64,000 nt of DNA from Thiohalocapsa sp. (GCA_021736785.1 JAIPFF010000022.1:1-64000), one strand, 5' to 3'; positions 1 through 9,867 are shown, counted from the stretch's first letter. The notes: a model not told the origin generated them from the letters alone. Made by a program: numbers and translations.

Positions 1-467
1 ACTTCCGCGATCTGCTGCATGCCTTCGGCGTACAACGCAGCTACTCCCGACCCCGCGTGAGCAACGACAACGCCGCCAGCGAATCGCTGTTCAAGACGCT
101 CAAGTACAGCCCCGGCTATCCCGGTCGCTTCCGCGTCATCGACCACGCCCGACACTGGATGGCCGCGTTCATCGCCGACTACCAACAGCGCCCGCATGAG
201 GGCATCGCCTTCTACACCCCGGCCGATGTCTTCCACGGCCGCATCGAGACCATCCACGCCCGCCGCCAAGGCGCACTCGATGCCCACTACGCGGCCCACC
301 CGCAGCGCTACCCCAACGGCGCGCCCGTGGCCAAACGACCGCCCGCGGTCATGGCGATCAATCCGAAGGACGCACTGCAGGCCGCCGAGCAGATCGTGAC
401 CACCGCTCGCATCGAAACCGTCAACGAGACGCCGGTGCATCTCTCCGACGACGACAATGTTCATTAG
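1..467 (+). mobile_element. IS3-family transposase (orfB), 3' part only
   Basis: The reading frame is open from the window edge (codons in phase with base 3) to a TAG at 465-467, so only the last ~154 residues are seen. It holds the end of the DDE integrase core: the segment SYSRPRVSNDNAASESLFK carries the catalytic Glu in the usual N-A-x-x-E-S context, followed by the Y-x-x-x-R-P-H-E-G and TP-A-D-V motifs of the rve_3 domain. The C-terminal PPAVMAINP resembles the tail of many IS3 transposases. The last 47 bp overlap the convergent NRPS-like gene, which suggests that the right end of the insertion sequence lies inside or at the end of that gene. The terminal repeat could not be fixed because the left end is outside the window. 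Family assignment is solid; subgroup is unknown. Confidence 0.85.
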
Positions 468-3400
468 CAAAAGCATCGGCGAGTGTCGGAATCACATTGA
501 CATGTTCCGGCACGCTCTGCCCGATGCCTTTCTCAAGCTCCAAAAGTAATCGAATCGCCGAGAGAGAATCGCCTCCTATGTCGGAGAAGCTCGCATTTGG
601 GTTGTAGCGCTGCGATCCGAAAACCTTCTCTAGCGCCATGGCGACAACGATCTCCATCGGCGAATTGACTTCACCGACGACGCCCCCGGTTTCGATATCC
701 GGATTAAAGCTCGGCTCAGGCAGCGCTGCTCGGTCAACCTTGCCGTTCTTGTTCAGCGGAATCGCTTCCAAAAGGGCGACGTGACGAGGGATCATGTATG
801 CCGGCAGTACCGTTTTCAGACGTCGTAGTACAGTATCGGGATCCACCCCTGATGGTTCCGCGACGTAATAAGCGGCTAACTCCTTGGCGTCCGCCGAGGA
901 AACGCGATCGGCAGTCATCGCCGCTTCTCGCACGTAATTAGTCACAACAACAACGGCTTCTCTCACGTCCGGTTGTTGAACAATAGCCCGCTCGATCTCG
1001 CCTAGTTCGACGCGAAAACCGTTGATCTTCACTTGGCCGTCGGAGCGACCATGGTAGAGCAACCGACCGCTCTCCGTAAACGAGGCGCGATCCCCGGTGC
1101 GGTACATCATCGGCGAGGTAAGTGCCCCCCTTTTATCCTTGCGGATAGCGTTGGACGACGCGCTCCCCCCTGCGTCGGTACCAGTGAAAGGGTTCGGCAT
1201 GAAAGCTTCCGCTGTCTTCTCCGGGCGATTGAGATAACCTTTCGAAACGGGCTCGCCCGCAATGAAAAGATCGCCCACGATGCCCGGAGGACAAAGCCCT
1301 CCGAAGGAATCCAGAACGTAAGTCTCGCAATTGGCGATCGGCCCCCCGATGGTCGTCAAATCCTCGCTCATCGTGGCGATGATCGTGGTCTCGGTCGGAC
1401 CGTAGGTGTTAATTAAGCGCACATCCTCGGTTTTCTCTGACCAGCGTAGATAATGGGTCTCCGAGGCCTTTTCGCCGCCGATCACCACAAGTCGGATATT
1501 CTCCGGAAGGTTCTCCGATTCCAGCATGCCGACCAATGCATGCCAGTACGCTGTGGGTAGATCCAGCATGGTGACGCCTTCTCGACGAAGGAATTCAAAA
1601 AAATCCCGAGGGGACTCCTTTAAACCCTCTTCGAGCAGGACGAGTGTTCCACCCGTCAGTAGAATCGGGAATATTTCTTCAACAGAGAGGTCGAAACCGA
1701 GCGCGCCGAATTGCAGCACACGATCGTGCTCGGTCAATTCAAAGTCATCAATGACAGCCAAGTTATGGTTGACAAGATTGCGCTGCGAAATCATAACGCC
1801 CTTCGGCGTGCCGGTAGAACCTGACGTGTACATCAAGTAGGCGGTGTTCCGCGGATCTTGCGCGCGATCGCACGAGGCTAAGACGGTTGCATGGTCGGCC
1901 GCATACGCGTCTGCTTCGACGAAGAGGTCGTGGATAGTAAGACACGTCGCCGGGGAAACGTCGCTCTCCTCGGCAGGCGCTTCCGCGTCCAGCATCAACA
2001 CATATGAAACGCCGGCATCCGCGAGGATCTGCTTCAGGCGCGCGGCGGGGTACCTCCCGTACTCCAACGGCAGGTAGCCGTGACCGGCACCGTGGATGCC
2101 GAGCAACGCGGGTACCAGGGCGAGGTTGCGCTGCGCCATGACGGCGATGACGCTGTTTGGCGGTAGATCGAGTCTTATGAGCGCGCCCGCGATGCTGATC
2201 ACCCGAGCGAGAAGCTCGCCGTAAGTCAGCTCGACGCCTTGGAATCGGACAGCGGTGCGTTCTTTGAAGCGAGGGACGCGTTGGAGGAAATGCTGAAAGT
2301 GGGTTTTTTCAAGATCGTACGGTCTAAAGGTCGCGTTCCACTCTCGCATGATGCGAATTCGATCTCGCTCCGACGTAAGAGGGATATCGCCCAGCTTGGG
2401 AGCGTCTTCCTCAGCCGTCGCCACCGCTTGTTGCGCGTTGGGGATCTGGGGCGTTGAGAGGCTGGAGAGTGCCCGCTTCAGATTGGTCCGAAAATCTTCA
2501 AGACCCTTTGCAAACCTCTGAGCGAGCCCCCGGTCGGCGAAGACAACCGTGGTTACGCGATCGCTCGCCTCGACCAGGAAGGGCGCCGGAGGAAGAGGGG
2601 AAACGCCTGCGAACCTGCAGAAAATATCTGCGATGGGCGGCTGTCGGCGCAACGTTTTCGATAAAGATTCGTCGGTTCGCGCAATCAGCTCGGATACCCG
2701 CATATCGAAATCGCAGCGGATATGCAGCGGAAGGGGTTTCACGAAACACGAGCCTAAAACGCCGCCGGGCCACGTGCCGTGTCGATAAGGGATATCGAAG
2801 GTATTACGGTGAGTGAGCCGCGCGAGAAATAGAGCCAACAGCGTCAATGGCCGGATACCCGAGTCGTCCTCCCGAATGTCAATGGATGCGTGCGAGCAGC
2901 CCGCGGCAACCCCGTCATGGTCGACAGTCGTATCGCGTATATCAACGGTTTTGAGCAACCGCCCGCTGCCGAGCAATGGCAGTTCGAGCGCCTCTGCGTC
3001 TCTCAGTCTGTTGATCCAGAAACCCTCGGACCGCACTCCGACACGGTAGATGCTCTCCAACGAATCCAAATCAAACGGGTAAGAAAGGAACAGCGTCGGC
3101 AACTTCTTCTCCCCGAAACCCGGCTGCTCGCTCGCCTCGTCAGCGTCTTCGGAGCCGAGCAGTTCGACAAGCGACAGCCCATCGGGGTCGACGCAGTAAA
3201 CATCCTTCAGCCTAAGCCATCCGTCTTTGCAGCGAACGACTATCGTCGGCGGCCGGGCCTGCTCTACAAATCCTTGTCCGGGCTCTGACGATGCGTCGGC
3301 GTGGCTGTGCTCGAGTCCCTTTGCATGCTCGACCGAACGAAAGCTGAAAATCTGCTGCCGGAAGAGAAATTTGGGCAGACATAAGGGGTTGTCGGTCGCT

Positions 3401-4113
3401 CCGAACAATAGCCCGCGAGACAAACGGCACGACTCGTCCACCGAGTCGGTCCAGCGCAGGAATCCCGCGCCATACGGTCGGTCATAGAGTCCGAAATAGG
3501 ATCTGCCGGTCACGCGCTGGGGAGTGCGAGCCAACTGGGATTGCACGAGATCGTCAACTAGACTGTCGAAGATCTGAATAGCGATCTCGGTGCACCGCAA
3601 GTTGAGTGTCTGCGCTGTGTCGTCGTGCTGGATTGGGACTCGCCCCGACTTGACGATGTCGCCGGTATCGATACCCGACTCCATCAAATGCCAAGAAACC
3701 CCGTGCTCTCGCTCGCCGTTGATGATGGCCCATGACGTTGCATTAAGCCCCGCGTAGGCCGGAAGCGGGGAGTCGTGGTAATTGATGGCCGCGAGTCGCG
3801 GCAATGCGAGGATTTCCTGGGCGAGGATGTGGCTATTGATAACGCTAAAAAGCAGATCGAACGGCTGTGCCGCAAGCACTGCCCGTATATCGTCGTCTTT
3901 GGGGTGGTAAACGCAGAGATCCAATTGCCGCGCCGACCTCTCCACGAGTGGGTCGTCGCTGATGACTCCGCGAACCCCGAGGCCTTTGGCGAGCAGAATT
4001 TCAACGCACCTGACTGCCATGCCCGTTTCTCCAATGACGAAGCAGTTCACGGCGTGTTCGCGGACGTCGTGCGTCGGGCAGGCAAGCGACTGGGGACTGA
4101 CTCGGCGTTGCAC
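421..4113 (-). CDS. NRPS-like protein: formyltransferase-partial condensation-adenylation-carrier
   Basis: 1230 residues. About 23-320 form a 10-formyl-THF-dependent formyltransferase (catalytic N111, H113, D149) with its C-terminal subdomain. About 365-550 resemble only the C-terminal lobe of a condensation domain (SCFVKPLPL); no HHxxxDG motif is present. About 600-1130 are an adenylation domain: YTSGSTGTPKG at ~762-772, NTYGPTETT at ~902, YRTGD at ~1004, NGFRVELGEIE at ~1031, NKNGK at ~1121. Asp808 in the FDLS motif is the position that binds the alpha-amino group in GrsA-type domains. About 1150-1217 are a carrier domain with Ser1183 in GGDSL. There is no thioesterase. The GTG start has GGAGG 8 nt upstream. 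It lies 42 bp after a GT4 gene on the same strand. The F-A-T order recalls the LgrA initiation module; a role in N-formyl-aminoacyl decoration of a glycan is inference. Its last residues appear to be encoded by IS DNA. Confidence 0.9.
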   Translation of the reverse strand: MQRRVSPQSLACPTHDVREHAVNCFVIGETGMAVRCVEILLAKGLGVRGVISDDPLVERSARQLDLCVYHPKDDDIRAVLAAQPFDLLFSVINSHILAQEILALPRLAAINYHDSPLPAYAGLNATSWAIINGEREHGVSWHLMESGIDTGDIVKSGRVPIQHDDTAQTLNLRCTEIAIQIFDSLVDDLVQSQLARTPQRVTGRSYFGLYDRPYGAGFLRWTDSVDESCRLSRGLLFGATDNPLCLPKFLFRQQIFSFRSVEHAKGLEHSHADASSEPGQGFVEQARPPTIVVRCKDGWLRLKDVYCVDPDGLSLVELLGSEDADEASEQPGFGEKKLPTLFLSYPFDLDSLESIYRVGVRSEGFWINRLRDAEALELPLLGSGRLLKTVDIRDTTVDHDGVAAGCSHASIDIREDDSGIRPLTLLALFLARLTHRNTFDIPYRHGTWPGGVLGSCFVKPLPLHIRCDFDMRVSELIARTDESLSKTLRRQPPIADIFCRFAGVSPLPPAPFLVEASDRVTTVVFADRGLAQRFAKGLEDFRTNLKRALSSLSTPQIPNAQQAVATAEEDAPKLGDIPLTSERDRIRIMREWNATFRPYDLEKTHFQHFLQRVPRFKERTAVRFQGVELTYGELLARVISIAGALIRLDLPPNSVIAVMAQRNLALVPALLGIHGAGHGYLPLEYGRYPAARLKQILADAGVSYVLMLDAEAPAEESDVSPATCLTIHDLFVEADAYAADHATVLASCDRAQDPRNTAYLMYTSGSTGTPKGVMISQRNLVNHNLAVIDDFELTEHDRVLQFGALGFDLSVEEIFPILLTGGTLVLLEEGLKESPRDFFEFLRREGVTMLDLPTAYWHALVGMLESENLPENIRLVVIGGEKASETHYLRWSEKTEDVRLINTYGPTETTIIATMSEDLTTIGGPIANCETYVLDSFGGLCPPGIVGDLFIAGEPVSKGYLNRPEKTAEAFMPNPFTGTDAGGSASSNAIRKDKRGALTSPMMYRTGDRASFTESGRLLYHGRSDGQVKINGFRVELGEIERAIVQQPDVREAVVVVTNYVREAAMTADRVSSADAKELAAYYVAEPSGVDPDTVLRRLKTVLPAYMIPRHVALLEAIPLNKNGKVDRAALPEPSFNPDIETGGVVGEVNSPMEIVVAMALEKVFGSQRYNPNASFSDIGGDSLSAIRLLLELEKGIGQSVPEHVNVIPTLADAFANEHCRRRRDAPASR

Positions 4114-4155
4114 CGGCGTTCCTCCGCAGCGGCGTGAGACGAAGAGGTTAGGGCG

Positions 4156-5325
4156 CTAGTCTGCGGGCCGGCGATCGGCTGCACGCTCGAATGTGGACAT
4201 GAGGCCGCCGAGAAAACGCTCGTGACGGTAGTTTTCCTTGACGATACGCGCTGCTTCGGCGCCCAAGCGCTCCGCTAGCGCAGGCTCGGAGAGGAGACGA
4301 TCGAGATGGGTGGCCAACATCGCGACGTCCGCCGGCGGGGCAAGCAACCCGTTTACTTCATGGAATAACCAGTCTGTGATACCTCCGGCAGCGAATCCCA
4401 CGACCGGCCGACCTCTTGCCATCGCTTCGATACCTACCATGCCGAAGGGCTCCGGCCACCGTGACGGTACAACCGCCACGGCAGCTCCCGCGAAGTACGA
4501 TTCGAGTGATTCGTGATCGACCCATCCAACGAAACTGACGCGCTCCGATACCCCCAACTGCCTTGCGAGTTGCTTGCACGCCTCGAGGTGGTTCCCTGTT
4601 CCGACGATCGTGGCATGCCACGCGCGGTGTAGGCGTGCCAGTGCACGCAGCATCAAGTCAACTCCCTTACCACGGATGACTTGGCCGACGTACAGCACTT
4701 CTGCCGTTCCAGGGGCGGGTAAAGCGACAGCCGATTGCAAGGATCTCGGGATCGGCGGATGGATATCGACGCGCTCCTTGTCGACGCCGTTCACCACCAG
4801 TTCCTGCCGCATCCAACGACTACCCACGACGAAACGGCGCACATCGCGATGAGCGAATATCGCGCGCTTGCGATCCGATACGCGGCGAAATTCGACGGGC
4901 CACCGGCTTCCCGAAGGTGCGCGTGTCACGAAGCACAACCGGGTGTAGCAAGAGATCCCGGCCGGCAGATCGCAAATGCCGTCGCTGATGGGGAAATACT
5001 TGTGTCGACGTAAACACACCAGATCATGGTCGTGAATCATACGCACCGTCGGACATGCCCGGCTCAACAGTGGGATCACTTCGTCGTCGGCCACCTTATG
5101 CACCAGAAGCACATCCGGCCCGAATGCTCCAATCGTACTCTCTACGTCCTCATGAAGTGTCCCTACACTCTCAAATGGTGTGCAGAACTTGCGGTCGGCG
5201 TCCGGCTCTCCGTGCAGCAACGCTTGCGGGTGGCCTTCGGCGCACAGCCCCGAGGCGATATCGTAAAGAATGCGCTCGACGCCGCCAAAAAAGCCGGCCT
5301 TTTGGTTTACATGCAAGACTCGCAC
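4156..5325 (-). CDS. GT4-family glycosyltransferase
   Basis: 389 residues starting at a GTG. The N-terminal MRVLHVNQKAGFFGGVERIL is the usual first strand and Gly-rich loop of GT-B, family 4 retaining transferases. The C-terminal half has the nucleotide-sugar part: LYVGQVIRGKGVDLMLRAL, then VVPSRWPEPFGMVGIEAMARG, the E-x7-E motif that contacts the donor. It probably adds a sugar to a lipid-linked polysaccharide unit on the cytoplasmic side of the inner membrane; donor and acceptor cannot be read from sequence. It sits upstream of the NRPS-like gene on the same strand (42 bp gap) and is divergent from the polymerase-like gene. In the 275 bp divergent gap, a TATACT hexamer on the minus strand (5399-5404) may be its -10, but no good -35 is placed. 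Confidence 0.88.
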   Translation of the reverse strand: MRVLHVNQKAGFFGGVERILYDIASGLCAEGHPQALLHGEPDADRKFCTPFESVGTLHEDVESTIGAFGPDVLLVHKVADDEVIPLLSRACPTVRMIHDHDLVCLRRHKYFPISDGICDLPAGISCYTRLCFVTRAPSGSRWPVEFRRVSDRKRAIFAHRDVRRFVVGSRWMRQELVVNGVDKERVDIHPPIPRSLQSAVALPAPGTAEVLYVGQVIRGKGVDLMLRALARLHRAWHATIVGTGNHLEACKQLARQLGVSERVSFVGWVDHESLESYFAGAAVAVVPSRWPEPFGMVGIEAMARGRPVVGFAAGGITDWLFHEVNGLLAPPADVAMLATHLDRLLSEPALAERLGAEAARIVKENYRHERFLGGLMSTFERAADRRPAD

Positions 5326-5600
5326 TATGAAAACCGTCGGTGCGTGATGAGGTTACTACGCCTTGATCCGGCCATGAGTCGTGTAGCGTACATGCTAGAG
5401 TATACGCGTTTCCCCGCGGCATTCGATGTCGACTCCATCACGAAACCGGCGGGGCCTTTTGCCGACGTGTTGCTTCGCAGGACACCGGTTCCGGCGTAAG
5501 CCGCCCGGCCGCGTCGCCGCGACATATGCGGGTCAGCACTTGTGTGCACTCTCCGAGCCGTAGCAAACGAACACCAGCCGCCCGCGTAGGTACTGGACTC

Positions 5601-7085
5601 ATGCCGTTGCCAGCCGAACTTTTCCCCGAGCCGATCAGCTTTAAGCAAATCGTGTTCGTGCTGATGACGCTAGGCTTTCTCGTCGTGGCGATCCCCGCGG
5701 CGATTCGATTCGCTTGGTTCGAGCGTGCCTGCATCGCCGGCATCATGTTTATGGCCATCAACCCCGTCGACGTGACGTTTTTCAGCTACACGAACTACCG
5801 TGGTGATATTCGCGGAATCGAATTCGGGGTCACCGATTGGTTCATTATTACGCTGATCGTCAGCATGGCAACCTCACCACGATGGAAAAAGCGGCGCCTG
5901 TACGGCAGAAACCCAAACGAAATACCCATGGCGCTTTATCTGGGCTGGTGCCTCATTTCCATCGTGACGGCCACAGTCCCACAATTCGCTTTCTTCGGAG
6001 TGACGCGTCTCTTGCGCGCCTACGCGCTGTTTTGGATCGCTTACAATTATCTTCGCTCGGAAGACGATCTGCGCTTTGTGATCTGGTGCGTCGTCGGTTT
6101 GACGTTCTATAGCTTCTTCGGAGTGCTAATGGACAAGTACGTGCGCGGCGTTTTTCCGCCGCGCGGCTCGTTCCCCCACCAGAACTCTCTTGTCACCTTC
6201 CAAAACTTCATGAATTTCATCGTCTTTGCCATGGTGATGGGTGACACCAAAAAAGTTTTCGACAGAACCACTTTGATCTACTGGGGAGCGTTGGGCGCCG
6301 GTTCTCTCACCAGCGTGGCGACGCTCTCCAGAGGCGGCATGGCGACGATGGTCATGGGCTATATGCTGTTGGTGCCGGTAATGATGTGGCTCAGGCAAAA
6401 ACGGGTAAAACTGAAAAAAAAGGGACTCGCGCTCTTGGTCATGTTCGTCGGGGCACTTCCAGCGCTGATCGTCGTGCTGCCGCAAATCATCAAGCGGTTC
6501 CAGACGGCCCCTGAAGCGTCCGCTCATGCTCGGGACGTATTCAACGAAGTCGCCAGACAGATTGGCGATACGCATTTCTTCGGTATCGGGCTGAACAACT
6601 ATTCCTATGCCGGCGCTTATATGGAGTATAAAGATCAATTACCCGGAATCGATCAAGGTGGCCTCGCGCACCACATCTACTGGCTGCATTACGCCGAGCT
6701 CGGTTTGTTCGGGGTCATTTTCTTCCTGCTTCTCATGGGCGGTTTTATGCTGGCAATGATACGGTTCGTGTTGAAGCGAAAGGAGAGTGTAGAGCGCTTG
6801 TTTTGTGCTGCCGTGCTTGTCGGCTTCCTGATTGCGATGCTGATCGGCAAACTCGAGTGGAACTGGCGGCAAACTCAGCTACTGATGACCTACTTCATGT
6901 TCGCCGGATTCGCCCTTTCGTTACCCCGCCTCGAGCAGCAACGTGTGATCGAGGAAAAGCGTCGTCGAGCGCGCCTGGCGCAAATATATTCACTGCATAT
7001 TCAAGGAACGAGAGGCAGACAATCAAGCGGCGCCGCCGCCGTCGCCCACGCTCCGTCCGATAGGCGCGGGGCCGCCGATAGCTAA
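5601..7085 (+). CDS. O-antigen polymerase/ligase-like membrane protein (Wzy/WaaL type)
   Basis: The ATG at 5601 is preferred over an upstream in-frame ATG at 5526 because the protein then begins just before the first hydrophobic helix; it gives 494 residues. The sequence has about ten membrane segments, one long soluble stretch before HDVFNEVARQIG-type residues, and HFFGIGLNNY followed by HHIYWLHYAELGLFGVIFF, typical of the Wzy_C/O-antigen ligase superfamily. Such proteins polymerise or transfer undecaprenyl-linked glycans on the periplasmic face. Polymerase and ligase cannot be told apart here. The neighbours are glycosyltransferases and a flippase. Its last 4 bp overlap the stop of the convergent GT4 gene. 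Confidence 0.82.
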   Translation: MPLPAELFPEPISFKQIVFVLMTLGFLVVAIPAAIRFAWFERACIAGIMFMAINPVDVTFFSYTNYRGDIRGIEFGVTDWFIITLIVSMATSPRWKKRRLYGRNPNEIPMALYLGWCLISIVTATVPQFAFFGVTRLLRAYALFWIAYNYLRSEDDLRFVIWCVVGLTFYSFFGVLMDKYVRGVFPPRGSFPHQNSLVTFQNFMNFIVFAMVMGDTKKVFDRTTLIYWGALGAGSLTSVATLSRGGMATMVMGYMLLVPVMMWLRQKRVKLKKKGLALLVMFVGALPALIVVLPQIIKRFQTAPEASAHARDVFNEVARQIGDTHFFGIGLNNYSYAGAYMEYKDQLPGIDQGGLAHHIYWLHYAELGLFGVIFFLLLMGGFMLAMIRFVLKRKESVERLFCAAVLVGFLIAMLIGKLEWNWRQTQLLMTYFMFAGFALSLPRLEQQRVIEEKRRRARLAQIYSLHIQGTRGRQSSGAAAVAHAPSDRRGAADS

Positions 7086-8341
7086 TCGCGGTCTAGTCCA
7101 CTGCGGTTTCGTGCGCCGCTAATCAAATCCTCGTAGAGATCAATGAGTCGCGCCCCGATCGCTCGCCAGTCGTACTGCTGCACTGCCTTGGCACGTCCCT
7201 GCTCAGCGAGCCGTCGGGCGAGTTGGGTGTCGTTGAGGACCGTTTCCATCGCTCGAGCGAGCGATTCAGGCGACCCTGGCTCCGCGTGCAGCACGTCGAG
7301 CCCATCACATGTAAAGGAAGGAATGCCGCCGATACGGGAGGCGACAACCGGCAGGCCGGCGGCCCAAGCCTCCAGTATCACGATGCCGAATGGCTCGTGT
7401 AGCGACGGCAGGCAAAAGAGGTCTGCGGCGTGGAACGCACCGAATAGGAGCGGATCGTCGTGCTGAAGACCGGGAACGAGCGTAACGTGCTGTGCTAATC
7501 CCAGCTCGTTGATCCGCGCGAGCAGGCGATCTCGATACCCCGCGACTGTCACGGGCCCGAGGAGAACAAGGTGGAGATCGGAATAACGCGCAGCGAGATC
7601 GCCAAATGCGTCGACGAGTCCGATTTGGTTCTTTTGATAGTCGATACGGCTGACGCACAGGATAACTCGCCGCGCCGCCGGAATACCGTACGCGTCCCGA
7701 AAGGCTGCGCTATCGCCTTGGGCGAAAGCCGAGCAGTCGACCCCGTTCGGCATCAGCTCAACACGTTTTCCGGGCAATCGTTCGCGCGCCGCCGAAAGCT
7801 CGTCCGCGCCGACGCAGAGCACTGCCGACGCGTCCGAAAGTACTGATCGAGACCCGAGTACCAGTCCGGCGAGCCTGCCCCATTCGATGGCGTCTTCCTG
7901 CGGCGTGAGCATTTGCTTCATTTCCGCCTCGGGTACGGCGAAGTGTCCGCCGTGCAGGGTGACCACGTAGGGAATGCCGCGCAGTCGGGCGGCGGTGCGT
8001 ACGGACGCGCCCAAGCGTTTGCCCGTATGCGCGTGCAGAATGTCGACACCAGGCTCGCGTAGAAGCGCCCACAAAAGCGGCAGCGACAACATGTTGCCGC
8101 CTTTCTTGTCCATCTCCAAGCGCGCACGCTCGCTGAGGCCGAAAAAGGGGTAGGAATAGGCAAAGCGACGGACGGGAACCCGCTGCATGGTGTCGGCTAC
8201 CTGATCCGACAGCGCGAGACTGGTGAATATCTGTACGTCCGCCCCGGCTGCCCTCAGCGTCTTACTGGTTTGGAGAATCGTGGTTTCCGTACCGCCCCAT
8301 TCGGTGGCAACGAAGCGCCGGGGAACTTGGATGACTTTCAC
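7082..8341 (-). CDS. GT4-family glycosyltransferase
   Basis: 419 residues with a GTG start. N-terminal MKVIQVPRRFVATEWGGTET carries the Gly-Gly loop of GT-B folds. The donor-binding half has ILCVSRIDYQKNQIGLVDAF and CLPSLHEPFGIVILEAWAAG with the E-x7-E motif. It should act in the cytoplasm on a lipid-linked glycan. Translation is probably coupled to the flippase upstream on the same strand: the start and the flippase stop share GTGA (8338-8341). Substrate is unknown. It is distinct from the other GT4 gene in this region and not a recent duplicate by eye. Confidence 0.88.
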   Translation of the reverse strand: MKVIQVPRRFVATEWGGTETTILQTSKTLRAAGADVQIFTSLALSDQVADTMQRVPVRRFAYSYPFFGLSERARLEMDKKGGNMLSLPLLWALLREPGVDILHAHTGKRLGASVRTAARLRGIPYVVTLHGGHFAVPEAEMKQMLTPQEDAIEWGRLAGLVLGSRSVLSDASAVLCVGADELSAARERLPGKRVELMPNGVDCSAFAQGDSAAFRDAYGIPAARRVILCVSRIDYQKNQIGLVDAFGDLAARYSDLHLVLLGPVTVAGYRDRLLARINELGLAQHVTLVPGLQHDDPLLFGAFHAADLFCLPSLHEPFGIVILEAWAAGLPVVASRIGGIPSFTCDGLDVLHAEPGSPESLARAMETVLNDTQLARRLAEQGRAKAVQQYDWRAIGARLIDLYEDLISGARNRSGLDRD

Positions 8342-9867
8342 GCGCCGCCCTCTGCAACTGGTGCACGTCCGCGTCGCAGCGCGCTCAGCTTGGCTCTCGC
8401 GAATGCGCGCTCCTCGGGGCTAAGTGCTGTGGCGGCGAATACCGTGAAGTAGACCAGCGCCGCTGCACCTCCCTCGAGCAGGAGCCATAGGAAATTACTC
8501 GGAGGCTGTAGCTCTGCGAGGCCCCATGCGACGGCCAGCGACGGCAGCAACGGCGGAATCGAAGGGCCTACGGCGTGAGTGAAGAAGCGCAACGCGGGAA
8601 TGTTCCTTGCGCGGCAAGCCCGAGGAACGATGACCAGCATCTCAATGGTGAAAGCTGCGATCAGCGTCGCGAACGCAACGCCGTTCAGTCCGAAGAACTG
8701 GATGAAAATCAGGGAGAGGACAAGATTAATCGCTGCAGACGACAGCATGGCGTAAGCGGTGAATCGATGATCACCGTTCATGGCAATAACGTTGGCGGCA
8801 TTCAGCTGAACAGCGGTGAAAAATATTGCCACCAACAGGATACGAAGCACCGGAATCGACCCGGCAAACTCATCTCCCATCCAGAGCAGAATCACGTCGT
8901 CGGCATAGAAGAAAAGCAGCGAGACGAACGGCACTGCGATCGACAAGCTGAACCTTGTGCCATCCATGAGCACGCGAGTGATCACCTCTTCTTTTCCGCC
9001 ACCCTTGGACTGCGACACCAATGGCATAAGCGCGTTGGAAAACTGCTTGTTGAGATAATAGGCGTATTCTGCGATTTTCGCGCCGATCGCGTAAACCGCA
9101 ACAGCGGTGAGCGGCAGAAAGGACTTGATGACGACGGGGTCGATGCGCAGAATCAATAGAACGGCGACATTGGCCAGGAAAAAGAATAGGGAGAAATCCA
9201 TCACTTCGCGAACACGTTTTCGCGAGAAAAGCACCGGGTTTAAGGAAAGCCCCGGCGTATAGTGGAAGGCAAACGGGATCATTACAACATTGGCTAGGAC
9301 CATTGTCGTCGCCGTTGTTACGATCAACCCGAGCATGCCGTAGCCTAAATGCAGCGTGAGCGCAATCACACTTGCGTTGACTAGAGTAACGACGATCTCG
9401 ACGGTATTTGTAACGGCCATATGTCCGCCGCCGTTGAGGATGGCGCGGACCAAGTTGAGCGGAAGATTAATGGCGACTGCGCATCCAAGCATCCACAAGG
9501 CAATGGTGAACAATTGTTCGGTCTGAGAGGTCAAATTGAACCAGTCGCCGGCGTGATTGGAGACCACGGCAACCGTGGTGATACAGACCAAGCCAAGTCC
9601 GGTATAGACCACGAACAGCGTCGCCAAGACTTCGTTCCGCCCCTTGCGATCGTCGCTGCCGGCGAACTCTCCCATGTACTTGACCGCCGCGGTCGCAAAA
9701 CCGAGGTCGAGCATGCCGAACATCGCGACGATCGCGAATATCAGCGACCACAGGCCAAATAGGTCCATGCCGATCTTCGAGACGATGAAGGGCGTCAGGA
9801 AGAAAACGGCGACGATCGAAACGACGAAGCTAAGATAACTCGTCGCGATGTTGACGATCCAGCGCAT
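8338..9867 (-). CDS. polysaccharide flippase, Wzx/MOP family
   Basis: 509 residues with 12 to 14 predicted hydrophobic helices and the N-terminal YLSFVVSIVAVFFLTPFIVS typical of oligosaccharide-lipid flippases of the MOP superfamily. FGLWSLIFAIVAMFGMLDLG matches the conserved second helix region. It would move undecaprenyl-linked repeat units from the cytoplasmic to the periplasmic leaflet. An AGGAG sits 8 nt upstream of the ATG. It is followed with 4 bp overlap by a GT4 gene and preceded by the phosphatase-superfamily gene (62 bp gap), so the three are probably co-transcribed. Confidence 0.88.
   Translation of the reverse strand: MRWIVNIATSYLSFVVSIVAVFFLTPFIVSKIGMDLFGLWSLIFAIVAMFGMLDLGFATAAVKYMGEFAGSDDRKGRNEVLATLFVVYTGLGLVCITTVAVVSNHAGDWFNLTSQTEQLFTIALWMLGCAVAINLPLNLVRAILNGGGHMAVTNTVEIVVTLVNASVIALTLHLGYGMLGLIVTTATTMVLANVVMIPFAFHYTPGLSLNPVLFSRKRVREVMDFSLFFFLANVAVLLILRIDPVVIKSFLPLTAVAVYAIGAKIAEYAYYLNKQFSNALMPLVSQSKGGGKEEVITRVLMDGTRFSLSIAVPFVSLLFFYADDVILLWMGDEFAGSIPVLRILLVAIFFTAVQLNAANVIAMNGDHRFTAYAMLSSAAINLVLSLIFIQFFGLNGVAFATLIAAFTIEMLVIVPRACRARNIPALRFFTHAVGPSIPPLLPSLAVAWGLAELQPPSNFLWLLLEGGAAALVYFTVFAATALSPEERAFARAKLSALRRGRAPVAEGGA

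Noticed and set aside
5026-5499. Plus-strand frame extending into the divergent gap after the GT4 gene
   Set aside because: Mostly antisense to the GT4; the unique C-terminal 50 codons have no ribosome site or motif.
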